In this document: one piece after another, positions 17,597-26,818 of the stretch
Numbering within the stretch: position 1 is the first letter of the stretch
Layout of the letters: each line of letters opens with the position of its first letter
The notes under the pieces: model-generated
Seen by the model: only the letters and a program-made list of their open reading frames with translations
What the model was told of the DNA's origin: nothing
Databases searched by the model: none
Assembly: GCF_001020205.1 (NCBI RefSeq)
Contig: NZ_CP011663.1
Location: forward strand, 806,001-870,000
DNA: 64,000 nt
Direction of reading: 5' to 3'
From: Clostridium sporogenes
GTDB taxonomy: Bacteria; Bacillota; Clostridia; Clostridiales; Clostridiaceae
Made by a program: the position numbers and the translations under genes

Positions 17597-18630
17597 AAAT
17601 ATTGGTAAACAGGAAAATCAAAAAACTTTTCCGTTTGGTATTACTGTTTATAGTAGCATTCACCTTGATTTCTGCTGTTTTCATAGTTTTGAAATTTGAA
17701 ACTGCAGCATTGTGTATATTGGTATGTTCTTTGTGCATGAGTATTTTGATATTGGCAATAGGTTATAGGTATTTCAAGGAACAAAATATAATCATGGAAA
17801 ATGCGGTAACGCAAATCAAAGAATATATTTCTGGAAATCAAAACGCACGTATTGAATGTGATGATGAAGGAGAGCTATACAGACTATTTCATGAAGTAAA
17901 TTCCTTAGTTTCTATTTTAAATGCCCACGCTGAAAATGAGGGAAAAGCAAAAAAATTTTTGAAAGATACCATTTCCGATATTTCCCACCAGTTAAAAACT
18001 CCGCTTGCTGCCCTTAATATCTATAATGGAATTATGCAAGAAGAAGCAAAAAGTTTACCGACAATTAAAGAGTTTACTGTTCTTTCAGAGCAGGAGCTTG
18101 ACAGAATAGAAATACTGGTACAAAACCTCTTGAAAATTACAAAACTCGATGCCGGAACAATCGTGATTGACAAAGCTGAAGAAAATGTATCTGAAATGAT
18201 GGGCAGTATAGAAAGGCACTTTTCATTTCGTGCCAAGCAGGAGGAAAAGGAAATATATCTGTCCGGTGATGATGAAATCACCTTATTATGTGACCGTAAT
18301 TGGCTAATTGAAGCAATCAGTAATATTGTTAAAAACGCTTTTGACCATACGCAAAAAGGAAATGCTATCTATATTGAATGGAAACAATTTGCGTCTGTTA
18401 TTCAAGTCATCATAAAAGACAACGGAAGCGGTATTCACCCAGAGGATTTGCACCATATTTTCAAAAGATTTTATCGCAGTCGTTTTTCTAAAGACACGCA
18501 AGGTATCGGACTTGGTTTACCGCTTGTGAAAGCTATTGTTGAAGCACACAGCGGAACAATCGAAGTTGACAGCGAATTAGGTATTGGCACTACTTTTACA
18601 ATCAATTTTTTAATTCCTACAAAATTGTAG
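17593..18630 (+). CDS. Intramembrane-sensing histidine kinase (module 1)
   Basis: The 345-residue kinase has two N-terminal membrane segments (about residues 9-31 and 34-56) with almost no external loop, as in kinases that sense through a partner ABC transporter. The phospho-acceptor is His132 in SHQLKTPLAAL. The N box is VKNAFDHT and the G boxes are DNGSGIHPED and GIGLGLPLVKAI. The ATG at 17593 overlaps the regulator's stop codon; an in-frame start 12 bases earlier is possible. It likely phosphorylates the regulator encoded immediately upstream. The signal is probably an antimicrobial peptide, by analogy only. Confidence 0.9.
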   Translation: MKILVNRKIKKLFRLVLLFIVAFTLISAVFIVLKFETAALCILVCSLCMSILILAIGYRYFKEQNIIMENAVTQIKEYISGNQNARIECDDEGELYRLFHEVNSLVSILNAHAENEGKAKKFLKDTISDISHQLKTPLAALNIYNGIMQEEAKSLPTIKEFTVLSEQELDRIEILVQNLLKITKLDAGTIVIDKAEENVSEMMGSIERHFSFRAKQEEKEIYLSGDDEITLLCDRNWLIEAISNIVKNAFDHTQKGNAIYIEWKQFASVIQVIIKDNGSGIHPEDLHHIFKRFYRSRFSKDTQGIGLGLPLVKAIVEAHSGTIEVDSELGIGTTFTINFLIPTKL

Positions 18631-18702
18631 GGTAAGTGTCATATAGTAGTAAGATTGACATGATAATCTTTCAATATCAAGACAGAAAGAGGTAGATAAC
18701 CT

Positions 18703-19386
18703 ATGAATTTATTGGAAGTTAAATCAATTTCTAAAACCTATGGTAGCGGTGAAGCTGCCGTACATGCATTAAAGGATATCAGCTTTTCCGTTCCGAAAGG
18801 CGAATTTGTCACAATAGTCGGGGAGTCAGGATCCGGCAAGAGTACACTTCTGAATATGATAGGGGCACTTGATATGCCAACATCAGGCAAAGTATTTATT
18901 GACGGTAAAGATATTTTTTCTATGAAAGATAGTAACTTGACAGTTTTTAGGCGTAGAAATATTGGATTTATTTTTCAAAATTTTAATCTAATTCCAGAAT
19001 TGAATGTTGAGCAAAATATAATATTTCCAGTACTGCTTGATTATCAAAAGCCTGATAAAAAGTATCTTGAGGAACTCCTTACGGTGCTTAATTTGAAAGA
19101 ACGCCGTCACCATTTACCCAGTCAATTATCAGGTGGACAGCAACAGCGTGTAGCAATAGGACGTGCACTAATTACGCGGCCTTCACTTATCCTTGCCGAT
19201 GAGCCGACGGGTAATTTAGATACGCAAAACAGCAGTGAAGTGATTACTTTGCTAAAAGAAGCTGCAAGAAAGTACCAGCAGACCATTGTTATGATTACCC
19301 ATAGCCGAAGTATCGCACAGACTGCAGATAGAATAATACAAGTATCCGATGGCAAACTGACTGATTTAGGGAGGTGCCGTGAATGA
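18703..19386 (+). CDS. ABC transporter ATP-binding protein, MacB/BceA type (module 1)
   Basis: This 227-residue ATPase has Walker A GESGSGKST, the signature LSGGQQQRVAIGRAL, Walker B LILADEPTGNLD and a switch histidine in MITHSR. This is the compact class that works with FtsX-fold permeases (MacB, LolD, BceA). An AGAAAGAGG site lies before the ATG. The stop codon overlaps the start of the permease gene by ATGA. The promoter is probably the target of the response regulator at 16898, but the 70-base gap contains no obvious repeat. Confidence 0.93.
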   Translation: MNLLEVKSISKTYGSGEAAVHALKDISFSVPKGEFVTIVGESGSGKSTLLNMIGALDMPTSGKVFIDGKDIFSMKDSNLTVFRRRNIGFIFQNFNLIPELNVEQNIIFPVLLDYQKPDKKYLEELLTVLNLKERRHHLPSQLSGGQQQRVAIGRALITRPSLILADEPTGNLDTQNSSEVITLLKEAARKYQQTIVMITHSRSIAQTADRIIQVSDGKLTDLGRCRE

Positions 19387-21173
19387 AAAGCTATCTTAGT
19401 TTAATCCCAATTTCTGCAAAAGTACATAGACGTCAAAATCGCATGACGCTTCTTTGTATTATATTTGCCGTATTTTTGGTAACTGCTGTTTTTAGTATGG
19501 CAGATATGGGTGTTAGAATGGAGACATCAAGATTACTGGATAAGCAGCAAGACCTTAGTACAAGATCGATGCAAACTCTATATTCTACAGCAGCTGTGCT
19601 GTTTGTGCTTATCATGATTGCAGGAGTGCTTATGATTTCAAGCAGTATAAACAGTAATGTTGCTCAAAGGACAAAGTTTTTCGGAATGATGCGTTGCATT
19701 GGAATGAGCAGACAACAGATTATCCGTTTTGTCAAACTGGAAGCCCTTAATTGGTGCAAAACTGCGGTTCCAATAGGGATTATACTTGGGATTGTGGTCA
19801 CATGGGGATTATGTGCTGGACTAAGGTTTCTTGTCGCGTTAGAGTTCTCTAATATACCCCTTTTTGGAGTCAGTCCAATAGGTATTATCAGTGGAATAAT
19901 TGTGGGAGTTGTTACAGTACTCATTGCCGCCAGTTCTCCGGCAAAACGAGCTGCAAAGGTATCGCCTGTAACAGCAGTATCTGGTAATTCGGAAAATACA
20001 AAAAATGCAACCCATGCATTGAATACCCGTTTTTCAAAAATTGAAACTGCCCTTGGTATTCATCGTGCAGTATCAGGAAAGAAAAACTTAATACTTATGA
20101 CAAGCTCCTTTGCTCTTAGCATCATCCTGTTTTTGAGCTTTTCAGTGTTGATAGAGTTTATCGGCTATATTATGCCCCAATTTTCAGATACTCCTGATAT
20201 CAACATTTCTAGTAATAATACTTCAAATTCGATAGACAGTGCATTGCTTGATAAAATAAGTGGTATGTCAGATGTAAAACATGTTTTTGGGCGAAGAAGC
20301 TCTTTTGATATTTTGGCAGAAGTAAACTCTAAAACAAACAGGATTGATATGATTTCCTATGATGATTATGATTTAGACTGTCTTATAAAAGATAAGCAAC
20401 TTAAAAAAGGTAGCGATATTTCAAAAGTGTATGGAGACAGTAATTACGTACTTACAATCTGGGACAAGGACAGACCTCTAAATATAGGCGATAAAATCAA
20501 AGTTGGCAATAAGGAACTTGAAATCGCAGGGCTGTTAAAATGTAACCCATTTAGTGATAACGGTGCTCCAAATGGGAAAACAATACTCATTACTTCTAAA
20601 GAAACTTTTACTCGCCTTACTGGAGTAACCGACTATTCACTTATTATGATACAGATGACAAAAAATGCGAAGGACAAAAATGTTGAAGCCATCCATAATG
20701 TCGTAGGTGAGAAGTACAATTTTAGCGATAAACGAGACTTACGGACTATGCAATCCAGCACATATATGGCATTTACATTTTTTGTATATGGATTTTTGAC
20801 AATTATAACTTTGGTTTCTGTATTAAATATTATGAACAGTATTTCTATGAGCGTATCCGCAAAAATAAAGCAATATGGAGTCATGCGGGCTGTTGGTATG
20901 GACGAACATCAGATTACAAAAATGATAGCCGCTGAAGCCTTTACCTATTCTATATCAGGTTGTATTGTAGGAGTTGTAGTTGGTCTATTTATTAGCAAAT
21001 TACTATACGACAAGCTTATTACTGCTTATTTTAACTACGCTATTTGGAGTATTCCTATTAGGCATATAATTATTGTGCTTTTGGTTGTTACGATTACGGC
21101 TATCGTTGCGGTCTATGCTCCGTCAAAACGGATTCGGAATATGGCGGTAACTGATACAATCAATGAACTGTAA
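19383..21173 (+). CDS. FtsX-domain ABC transporter permease (module 1)
   Basis: The 596-residue permease has about eight hydrophobic segments in two FtsX repeats: near residues 21-42, 65-90, 113-140 and 155-178, then near 233-257, and 465-490, 520-540 and 560-580. An extracytoplasmic region of about 200 residues lies between the fifth and sixth. FRMMRCIGMSR-like (MMRCIGMSRQQI) and VMRAVGMDEHQI coupling segments mark each half. BceB proteins have ten segments, so this is nearer to Vex/MacB-like permeases. Together with the ATPase it probably removes or senses an antimicrobial compound. It is followed by the right-hand copy of the 10.6 kb repeat. Confidence 0.88.
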   Translation: MKSYLSLIPISAKVHRRQNRMTLLCIIFAVFLVTAVFSMADMGVRMETSRLLDKQQDLSTRSMQTLYSTAAVLFVLIMIAGVLMISSSINSNVAQRTKFFGMMRCIGMSRQQIIRFVKLEALNWCKTAVPIGIILGIVVTWGLCAGLRFLVALEFSNIPLFGVSPIGIISGIIVGVVTVLIAASSPAKRAAKVSPVTAVSGNSENTKNATHALNTRFSKIETALGIHRAVSGKKNLILMTSSFALSIILFLSFSVLIEFIGYIMPQFSDTPDINISSNNTSNSIDSALLDKISGMSDVKHVFGRRSSFDILAEVNSKTNRIDMISYDDYDLDCLIKDKQLKKGSDISKVYGDSNYVLTIWDKDRPLNIGDKIKVGNKELEIAGLLKCNPFSDNGAPNGKTILITSKETFTRLTGVTDYSLIMIQMTKNAKDKNVEAIHNVVGEKYNFSDKRDLRTMQSSTYMAFTFFVYGFLTIITLVSVLNIMNSISMSVSAKIKQYGVMRAVGMDEHQITKMIAAEAFTYSISGCIVGVVVGLFISKLLYDKLITAYFNYAIWSIPIRHIIIVLLVVTITAIVAVYAPSKRIRNMAVTDTINEL

Positions 21174-21270
21174 TGGTGCTATTTATATAAACAGAAAGAA
21201 AGATTAAACGAAAAATGAAATTTGTTGTTACTGCCGTAGTTCATATATATCTACTAAGTTAAAATAAAGA

Positions 21271-21398
21271 GATATAAAAGAATCTATTTTTTAAGGGATT
21301 ATAGTTGTTAAATACTTAAAAATAGATTCTTTTTTATATTTAATAGTTAGAAAAGTTTAGAATATGATAGGTTGAACCGTATCATAAATTATAGGAAC
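21271..21398 (+). repeat. Repeat with terminator hairpin plus palindrome (right copy)
   Basis: AAAGAATCTATTTTTTAA and its complement AGATTCTTTTTT form a hairpin with a T run, followed by the same TTAATAGTTAGAAAAGTTTA segment as at 10594-10722 and a degenerate palindrome. It can terminate the permease transcript. Confidence 0.7.
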
Positions 21399-21494
21399 AA
21401 ATCTAAATTAATAGGGAATTTGTAGAGAAATATGTGTTAAAATTTACCCTAGGGAGTAAAAGTATAAAATAGCAGTGGTTAAGGAGTAGATTAA

Positions 21495-22169
21495 ATGAAA
21501 TATAAGATGCTCGTTATAGATGATGAAATTGATATTGTATCACTTTTAAAGGATTTTTTTGAGCTTGAAGATTTTCTAGTTTATACAGCCTATGATGGAG
21601 AAAATGCTTTAAAGAAGATAGATATAAATCCAGATATTATAATACTAGATATTAACATGCCAGAAATGGATGGAATAGAAGTATGTACTAAAATAAGAAA
21701 TTTTGTTAGCTGCCCAATTTTATTTTTAACAGCAAAAGTTGAAGAAAGGGATAGAATAAAAGGGCTTATGGTAGGTGGAGATGATTATATTCTAAAACCA
21801 TTTAGTATAGAAGAATTAAATGCTAGAGTTAAAGCTCATTTAAGGCGTGAAGAACGTAAAACTGCAAAAGAAAAAGTGAAATTTTTAAAAGAAATAGTTA
21901 TTAATTATTCTGATAGAAAAGCTTTTTATAGAGATAATGAAATAAATTTTACTAAGACAGAATTTGATATTTTAGAAATTTTGAGTATGAATAGTGGACA
22001 AATTTTTTCTAAGGAAAATATTTACGAAAAACTTTGGGGTTTTGATAAAGATGGTGATAGCAGCATTATTACTGAACATATTAGAAGGATACGTAAGAAG
22101 CTTTCTAAGTATACTGATGATACAATTATAGAAACAGTTTGGGGAGTCGGATATAAATGGATTGGATAG
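21495..22169 (+). CDS. OmpR-family response regulator (module 2)
   Basis: This 224-residue regulator has the receiver motifs LVIDDEIDIVSLL, Asp52 in IIILDINMPEMDG and DYILKPFS, and a winged-helix domain ending with IIETVWGVGYKW. An AAGGAG site eight bases before the ATG supports the start. Its last 13 bases overlap the kinase gene. Codon use is AT-rich like the host, unlike the module just upstream, so the two modules probably have different histories. It should control the ABC genes at 23396-26083. Confidence 0.92.
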   Translation: MKYKMLVIDDEIDIVSLLKDFFELEDFLVYTAYDGENALKKIDINPDIIILDINMPEMDGIEVCTKIRNFVSCPILFLTAKVEERDRIKGLMVGGDDYILKPFSIEELNARVKAHLRREERKTAKEKVKFLKEIVINYSDRKAFYRDNEINFTKTEFDILEILSMNSGQIFSKENIYEKLWGFDKDGDSSIITEHIRRIRKKLSKYTDDTIIETVWGVGYKWIG

Positions 22170-23341
22170 ATAAGCAGCTATTAAGATTAAAAGATAAGAT
22201 AAAAGCACAATCCTTAAGAAAAACCATGAGCCTATACATATTTATAGCTATTATTGCAGTAATAATTTTCTATATATTAACCATAGCTTTTTGTAAAAGT
22301 TGGAAAGGACTCGTATATACAAAATATTCTATTGATATAAACAGTTACGTGCCAATTGAGGCACTTGTTAAGTTAGAACCAATAGATAAAGTTATTTTAT
22401 ATGGAGCAAGAATTATTAGAGTATATTCAATAGTTATTTATTCTATAATTGCAATAATAATTACTTCTAATTTATTCTATAAAAATAAAATTAAAGCTCC
22501 CATAGAAATATTAAAGGAAGAAGCAAAGTATATAAGTCGCAATGATTTAAGTTTTTCTTGTATTTATAATAGTGGAGATGAATTAGGTGAAATATGTGAA
22601 GCTTTTGATAGTATGAGACTACAACTTATTAAGAACAATGAAAATATATGGAGTTTAATGGAAGGACAAAGACAATTAAATTCAGCCTTTGCCCATGATA
22701 TTAGAACTCCTCTTACTGTTATGCAAGGGTATACTGACCTTTTAGTTAAGTATTATCCACAAGGTAAAATAACGGAAGAAAAATTATTACAAACCCTTAA
22801 TTTAATGCAGTCTCAACTAACAAGGTTAAAGCAATTTTCAGAAAAGATGAAGGATATACAAGACATTGATGCTATAAAGATAAGGCAAAAGCTTTATGAT
22901 TTCAAATTATTAAAGAAAAAAATACAAGAAATTATCAATGGAATCAATATTAAAAGTAATATTCAAATTAATATATTTAATAACTTAAAGGAGAGTAAAG
23001 GGTATCTTGACGAAAGTGTGGTTCTACAGGTTATAGATAATTTATTATCTAATGCTATATCATTTGCAGAGTCTAATATAGATATTATTTTAGAGTGGGA
23101 AGATGATTTTTTATATATTTATGTTAGAGATGATGGAACAGGATTTTCTAAAAAGGAATTATATTCTGCATTAAAACCTTATTATAGTATTAGAAAAGGT
23201 ATGGATGGACACTTTGGACTTGGGTTAAGTATATGTAAGGTGTTATGTGAAAAGCATGGAGGAAAATTGACTTTAAATAATAGTACAAAGGGTGGAGCTA
23301 TAATATGTGCAAGCTTTTTTGCTATTGTAGATAAAAAATAG
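22157..23341 (+). CDS. Sensor histidine kinase (module 2)
   Basis: The 394-residue kinase has two membrane segments (about residues 24-45 and 90-112) with an external loop of about 45 residues, a HAMP linker, His180 in SAFAHDIRTPLTVM, an N box VIDNLLSNAISFA, and G boxes RDDGTGFSKKEL and GHFGLGLSICK. It overlaps the regulator gene, so the pair is translationally coupled. It resembles kinases placed next to lantibiotic-type ABC exporters. The true signal is not visible from sequence. Confidence 0.9.
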   Translation: MDWIDKQLLRLKDKIKAQSLRKTMSLYIFIAIIAVIIFYILTIAFCKSWKGLVYTKYSIDINSYVPIEALVKLEPIDKVILYGARIIRVYSIVIYSIIAIIITSNLFYKNKIKAPIEILKEEAKYISRNDLSFSCIYNSGDELGEICEAFDSMRLQLIKNNENIWSLMEGQRQLNSAFAHDIRTPLTVMQGYTDLLVKYYPQGKITEEKLLQTLNLMQSQLTRLKQFSEKMKDIQDIDAIKIRQKLYDFKLLKKKIQEIINGINIKSNIQINIFNNLKESKGYLDESVVLQVIDNLLSNAISFAESNIDIILEWEDDFLYIYVRDDGTGFSKKELYSALKPYYSIRKGMDGHFGLGLSICKVLCEKHGGKLTLNNSTKGGAIICASFFAIVDKK

Positions 23342-23395
23342 ATAATTGGTAGTTAGAATTTACTTGTATTAGAAAATAATAGATAGGAGAATTTT

Positions 23396-24280
23396 ATGAG
23401 TACAGATATTATTTTAAAAGATGTAAGTAAATTTTTTGGTAAGAAACAAGCGTTAAACAATATTAATTTAGAAATAAAAAAAGGTATGTTTGGATTACTT
23501 GGTAGAAATGGTGCAGGAAAAACTACACTTATGAAATCTGTAACTACTTTACTTTCTTTAAGTTCTGGAGAAATAACTGTATGTGGTGTTAATGTAAAGG
23601 AAGCAAGTAAGGTAAGAGAAATGATAGGATACTTACCACAGGATTTTTCAATGTATAGCAATATGTCAGCATATGAAGCTATGGACTATTTAGGGGTACT
23701 ATCAGGTTTAGATAAAAAAGCTAGAAAAGAAAGAATACCAGAGCTATTGTCTAAAGTAAATTTAAATAATAATATGAAAACTAAGGTAAAAGCTATGTCA
23801 GGAGGTATGAGAAGAAGGCTTGGAATTGCACAAGCTATACTTCATAATCCTAAGGTCTTAATAGTAGATGAGCCTACAGCTGGCTTAGACCCAGAAGAGA
23901 GAGTGCGTTTTCGTAATCTACTTTCTGAAATAGCAGAAGATAGAATTGTTATCTTATCAACTCATATAGTTGGTGATATAGAATCTACTTGTGAAAATAT
24001 TGCAGTAATGGATGAGGGGAAAATAATATTCAAAGGTACAGTTACAGAACTTTTAGATAAAGCTAATGGTAATATATATGAAGCCAAGATATCAAAAGCT
24101 GAAATTCAAGAGATAAAGAAAAAATATATAGTTACTAATGTACTTATGATGTCTACAGAGGCTAATGTAAGATTTATTGCAGAGAGTGAATCTGAAGTTT
24201 TTAAAGGAGCAGAAGTAACACCTCCAAATGTTGAAGATGCATACATGTATCTTATGCATATAAATGGAGGTGCAAGATAA
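23396..24280 (+). CDS. ABC transporter ATP-binding protein (module 2)
   Basis: This 294-residue ATPase has Walker A LLGRNGAGKTT, the signature MSGGMRRRLGIAQAI, Walker B VLIVDEPTAGLDPE and the switch LSTHIVGDIE. It has the C-terminal extension of about 80 residues common in the CcmA/drug-export class. A GATAGGAG site precedes the ATG. The stop codon overlaps the start of the first permease by one base, so ATPase and permease are coupled. Confidence 0.93.
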   Translation: MSTDIILKDVSKFFGKKQALNNINLEIKKGMFGLLGRNGAGKTTLMKSVTTLLSLSSGEITVCGVNVKEASKVREMIGYLPQDFSMYSNMSAYEAMDYLGVLSGLDKKARKERIPELLSKVNLNNNMKTKVKAMSGGMRRRLGIAQAILHNPKVLIVDEPTAGLDPEERVRFRNLLSEIAEDRIVILSTHIVGDIESTCENIAVMDEGKIIFKGTVTELLDKANGNIYEAKISKAEIQEIKKKYIVTNVLMMSTEANVRFIAESESEVFKGAEVTPPNVEDAYMYLMHINGGAR

Positions 24281-25491
24281 TGTTTAAGACTTTATTTTTG
24301 AAAGAATGCAAAGAAATGCTAAAAAGTATTACTTATTATATATTCTTAGCCTGTACAATTATATTTTTTGTTAGTCAAATGGCAGACTTTAAAGGTGTAG
24401 CAAAACCTATACAAGGACAAGAAAACTACGGGTTTAAATATAGTGGTGATGAAAGTGTAATAATGCAATCAACTATTAATAAACTGGCTTCTGAATTAAG
24501 TTTAAATTCCTTTCCAACATATCCTATAATGTTTTATAAAGAAGTAAAGCTTAAGGATGAAGAAATGTCAAAAGTTTATGAAATTTTAAAAGATATAACA
24601 GGTATAAATAAGGAACAATTAATAAAGGAAATTGAAAATCACAATAATACAGGAGATAATAGATTCGTTAATTCTATTAAAGTAAAAGATAATATTAAAT
24701 TTCAAGAGTTTTCAGAAAAGATGAATAAAATAGATGATATTCTTGGAGGGGGAAGTTATTATAATTCAAAAAAATTATATGGAAATGGAGAAGCAAAGAG
24801 AACTTATGAGGATGCATTGAAAGATTATGAAAGTATTATAAATAATGATAAGGTATCAAGAGCTTATGCAAGATTATTTAGTGATTATATGGGAATTGTT
24901 TTAGCGATACTTCCAATATTTTTAGCAGTAACTAGAGTATTAAAAGATAAGCGAGCAAAGGCAGCGCAAGTGATTTTTTCTAAAAAGTGTTCATCAACTG
25001 TAATTATATTATCAAGATATTTAGCAATTATATCTATGATAATATTCCCATTAATTTTAATAAGCATTACACCAACGTTACAATCAATTTATTCAGCAGA
25101 TAGTAATGGAATAACAGCAGATTATTTTGCTTTTATAAGAGCTATATTTGGATGGCTTATGCCAAGTGTATTAGTTACAGTTTCCATGGGATTCTTCTTA
25201 ACAGAACTGACAAATGGACCAGTTGCAATTTTAGTTCAAGGTATATGGTGGTTTGTAAGTATATCATTAGGTGGTTCTAATTTAGTTGGAAATGTAGGTA
25301 TGAATTTAATTCCTAGATTTAATGCATTAGGTTCCTATGATATATATAACAAAATTTTTAATGAGCTTGTGATAAATAGAGTTTTATATAGTATAGTTGC
25401 AATTGTACTAATAGTGGGAACTATATTCATATATGACACAAAAAGAAAGGGGGAATTAAATTTAAATGGAAAGATACTTAAAAATAGCTAA
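24280..25491 (+). CDS. ABC transporter permease, large subunit (module 2)
   Basis: The 403-residue membrane protein begins with one hydrophobic segment (ITYYIFLACTIIFFVSQM), then a region of roughly 170 hydrophilic residues probably outside the cell, then about five more membrane segments starting with YMGIVLAILPIFLAV. This is the usual ABC-2 export-permease arrangement. It overlaps the next gene by 26 bases. Its substrate is unknown. An antimicrobial peptide or lipid is plausible because of the adjoining two-component pair. Confidence 0.85.
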   Translation: MFKTLFLKECKEMLKSITYYIFLACTIIFFVSQMADFKGVAKPIQGQENYGFKYSGDESVIMQSTINKLASELSLNSFPTYPIMFYKEVKLKDEEMSKVYEILKDITGINKEQLIKEIENHNNTGDNRFVNSIKVKDNIKFQEFSEKMNKIDDILGGGSYYNSKKLYGNGEAKRTYEDALKDYESIINNDKVSRAYARLFSDYMGIVLAILPIFLAVTRVLKDKRAKAAQVIFSKKCSSTVIILSRYLAIISMIIFPLILISITPTLQSIYSADSNGITADYFAFIRAIFGWLMPSVLVTVSMGFFLTELTNGPVAILVQGIWWFVSISLGGSNLVGNVGMNLIPRFNALGSYDIYNKIFNELVINRVLYSIVAIVLIVGTIFIYDTKRKGELNLNGKILKNS

Positions 25492-26083
25492 AGTAAATTT
25501 AAAGTTTAATTTATTTCCTTATATAATAGCAGGAATTGGTTTATGTCTAATATCTCCACTAATTATGGGGGTAAAGAATTTAGATAGTTTAAATACAGCA
25601 AAAATATTAGATGTGTATATATCATTAATAGGAATGATAGTATTAGTTCCACTATTTATGCCAGACCAAGATAAGGATATAAGGGATTTGATAAAGTCCA
25701 AAAAAGAATCTATAGCTATGAATTATTTAATAAGAATAACGGAGGCAGTAATATTTTTATTAATTATCGTATGTGGATTTTTAGTTTATCTTAAAAGTGG
25801 AAATTGTACATTTGATTTCGGACAATATTTTTATGGCACTATATCAACCTGCATTTTTCTTGGCGGTTTAGGCATTTTAGTATATTCTATAGTAGATAAT
25901 ATAGCAGTAGGGTATATGGTTCCTACATTATATTACATTTTATGTTATGGTTCAGGCAAAATGTATCTAGGGAAGTTTTATTTGTTTTCAATGATGCAGG
26001 GAAATATTCTAGATAAGAAATATCTATTAATTGCAGGAATATTAATGATAACAGCAGGGATTTTCTATAGAAGTAAAAGATAA
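25466..26083 (+). CDS. ABC transporter permease, small subunit (module 2)
   Basis: This 205-residue protein has about six membrane segments and short loops. It starts inside the end of the larger permease and has a GGGGGAA site before the ATG. No catalytic motif is expected. It likely forms the second membrane subunit of the exporter. A hairpin with a T run at 26092-26138 ends the transcript. Confidence 0.8.
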   Translation: MERYLKIAKVNLKFNLFPYIIAGIGLCLISPLIMGVKNLDSLNTAKILDVYISLIGMIVLVPLFMPDQDKDIRDLIKSKKESIAMNYLIRITEAVIFLLIIVCGFLVYLKSGNCTFDFGQYFYGTISTCIFLGGLGILVYSIVDNIAVGYMVPTLYYILCYGSGKMYLGKFYLFSMMQGNILDKKYLLIAGILMITAGIFYRSKR

Positions 26084-26091
26084 ATTTAAAT

Positions 26092-26138
26092 ATCACTCTT
26101 GTGGGAAATTTTTTAATTTACTATAGGGTGATTTTTTT
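26092..26138 (+). terminator. Terminator hairpin
   Basis: ATCACTCTTGTGG can pair with CTATAGGGTGAT, followed by seven T. It lies directly after the module 2 genes. Confidence 0.55.
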
Positions 26139-26195
26139 AGTTTATTAATATTTTAATTATAACAAAACATAAGTAAATATTTCACAAATGGAAAT

Positions 26196-26253
26196 TAAAA
26201 ACCTCATTTACACTGGTTACGGAGAACCATACCATAAGTAAATGAGGTTTTTA
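26196..26253. repeat. Short dispersed palindrome (family B, clearest copy)
   Basis: AAAAACCTCATTTAC at the left is the inverse of GTAAATGAGGTTTTT at the right, with GGTTACGGAGAACCATACC in the middle. The element is its own near-complement and ends in a T run, so it could also terminate transcription. Confidence 0.7.
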
Positions 26254-26376
26254 TTTAAAAGTGTTAATAGTATGGGGAATTTTAGCTTATTAGTAAAAAT
26301 ATCAAAAGAGAGTAGGTTTATTATTTGATGAATTCGGTATATTATATAAATAACTTTCTTTTAGGAGGTACTTTAT

Positions 26377-26541
26377 ATGGAAAATAAGGATATTAATTTA
26401 TATGATATTTTTATAAATTACTCATACAATGAATTGAAGGAATCATTTAAAAATGCAAAGACAAAAGAAGAGCAAGATTTTTATATGACCTTATCTAATT
26501 TAGTATTGCAAAAAGAACAAGCCAAGGTTATAGGTAAATAG
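26377..26541 (+). CDS. Small antitoxin-like protein upstream of a zeta-toxin relic (copy 2)
   Basis: This is an intact 54-codon paralogue of the gene at 15014, beginning MENKDINLYDIFINYSY and ending QAKVIGK. The first 12 residues and the KEEQDFY segment are the same, while the middle has diverged. The upstream 60 bases, including the AGGAGGTACTTTATATG start region, are almost unchanged between the two loci. The next frame starts one base after the stop and carries an intact P-loop start of a zeta toxin. The link with a toxin in two separate places supports an antitoxin role, which remains an inference. Confidence 0.65.
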   Translation: MENKDINLYDIFINYSYNELKESFKNAKTKEEQDFYMTLSNLVLQKEQAKVIGK

Positions 26542-26542
26542 C

Positions 26543-26818
26543 ATGCCAACTTATACAATTTTCGCAGAAGTAAATGGAGCAGGAAAAACTTCTATATATA
26601 AATCTATTTATTATAATGAAAATATAGATGAGAAAAGAATAAACACTGATAATACGAAATGGTCAAATGTAACAGCAAGAAAGAATACTAATGCAAGTCC
26701 TAAAGTTCCTACACCAAAGCTAAAAAGGGATGAAAGAATAGGATTTCCTATTTTAAATTGGATCAGGAACAATTATATGAAATATCCATTAAAGAAAAAA
26801 TCCCAGAGAGAATTATGA
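26543..26818 (+). pseudogene. Zeta-toxin pseudogene (copy 2), fused to foreign sequence
   Basis: The first 37 codons are the N terminus of a zeta-type toxin with its P-loop (MPTYTIFAEVNGAGKTS) and ENIDEKRINTD. After about 26654 the homology stops and unrelated codons follow to a TGA at 26816-26818. The toxin core, including the NQETTLSG region retained at the first locus, is missing. The product should be inactive. This locus keeps the N-terminal part and the 15.2 kb locus keeps the C-terminal part, so the two relics decayed independently. Confidence 0.8.
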
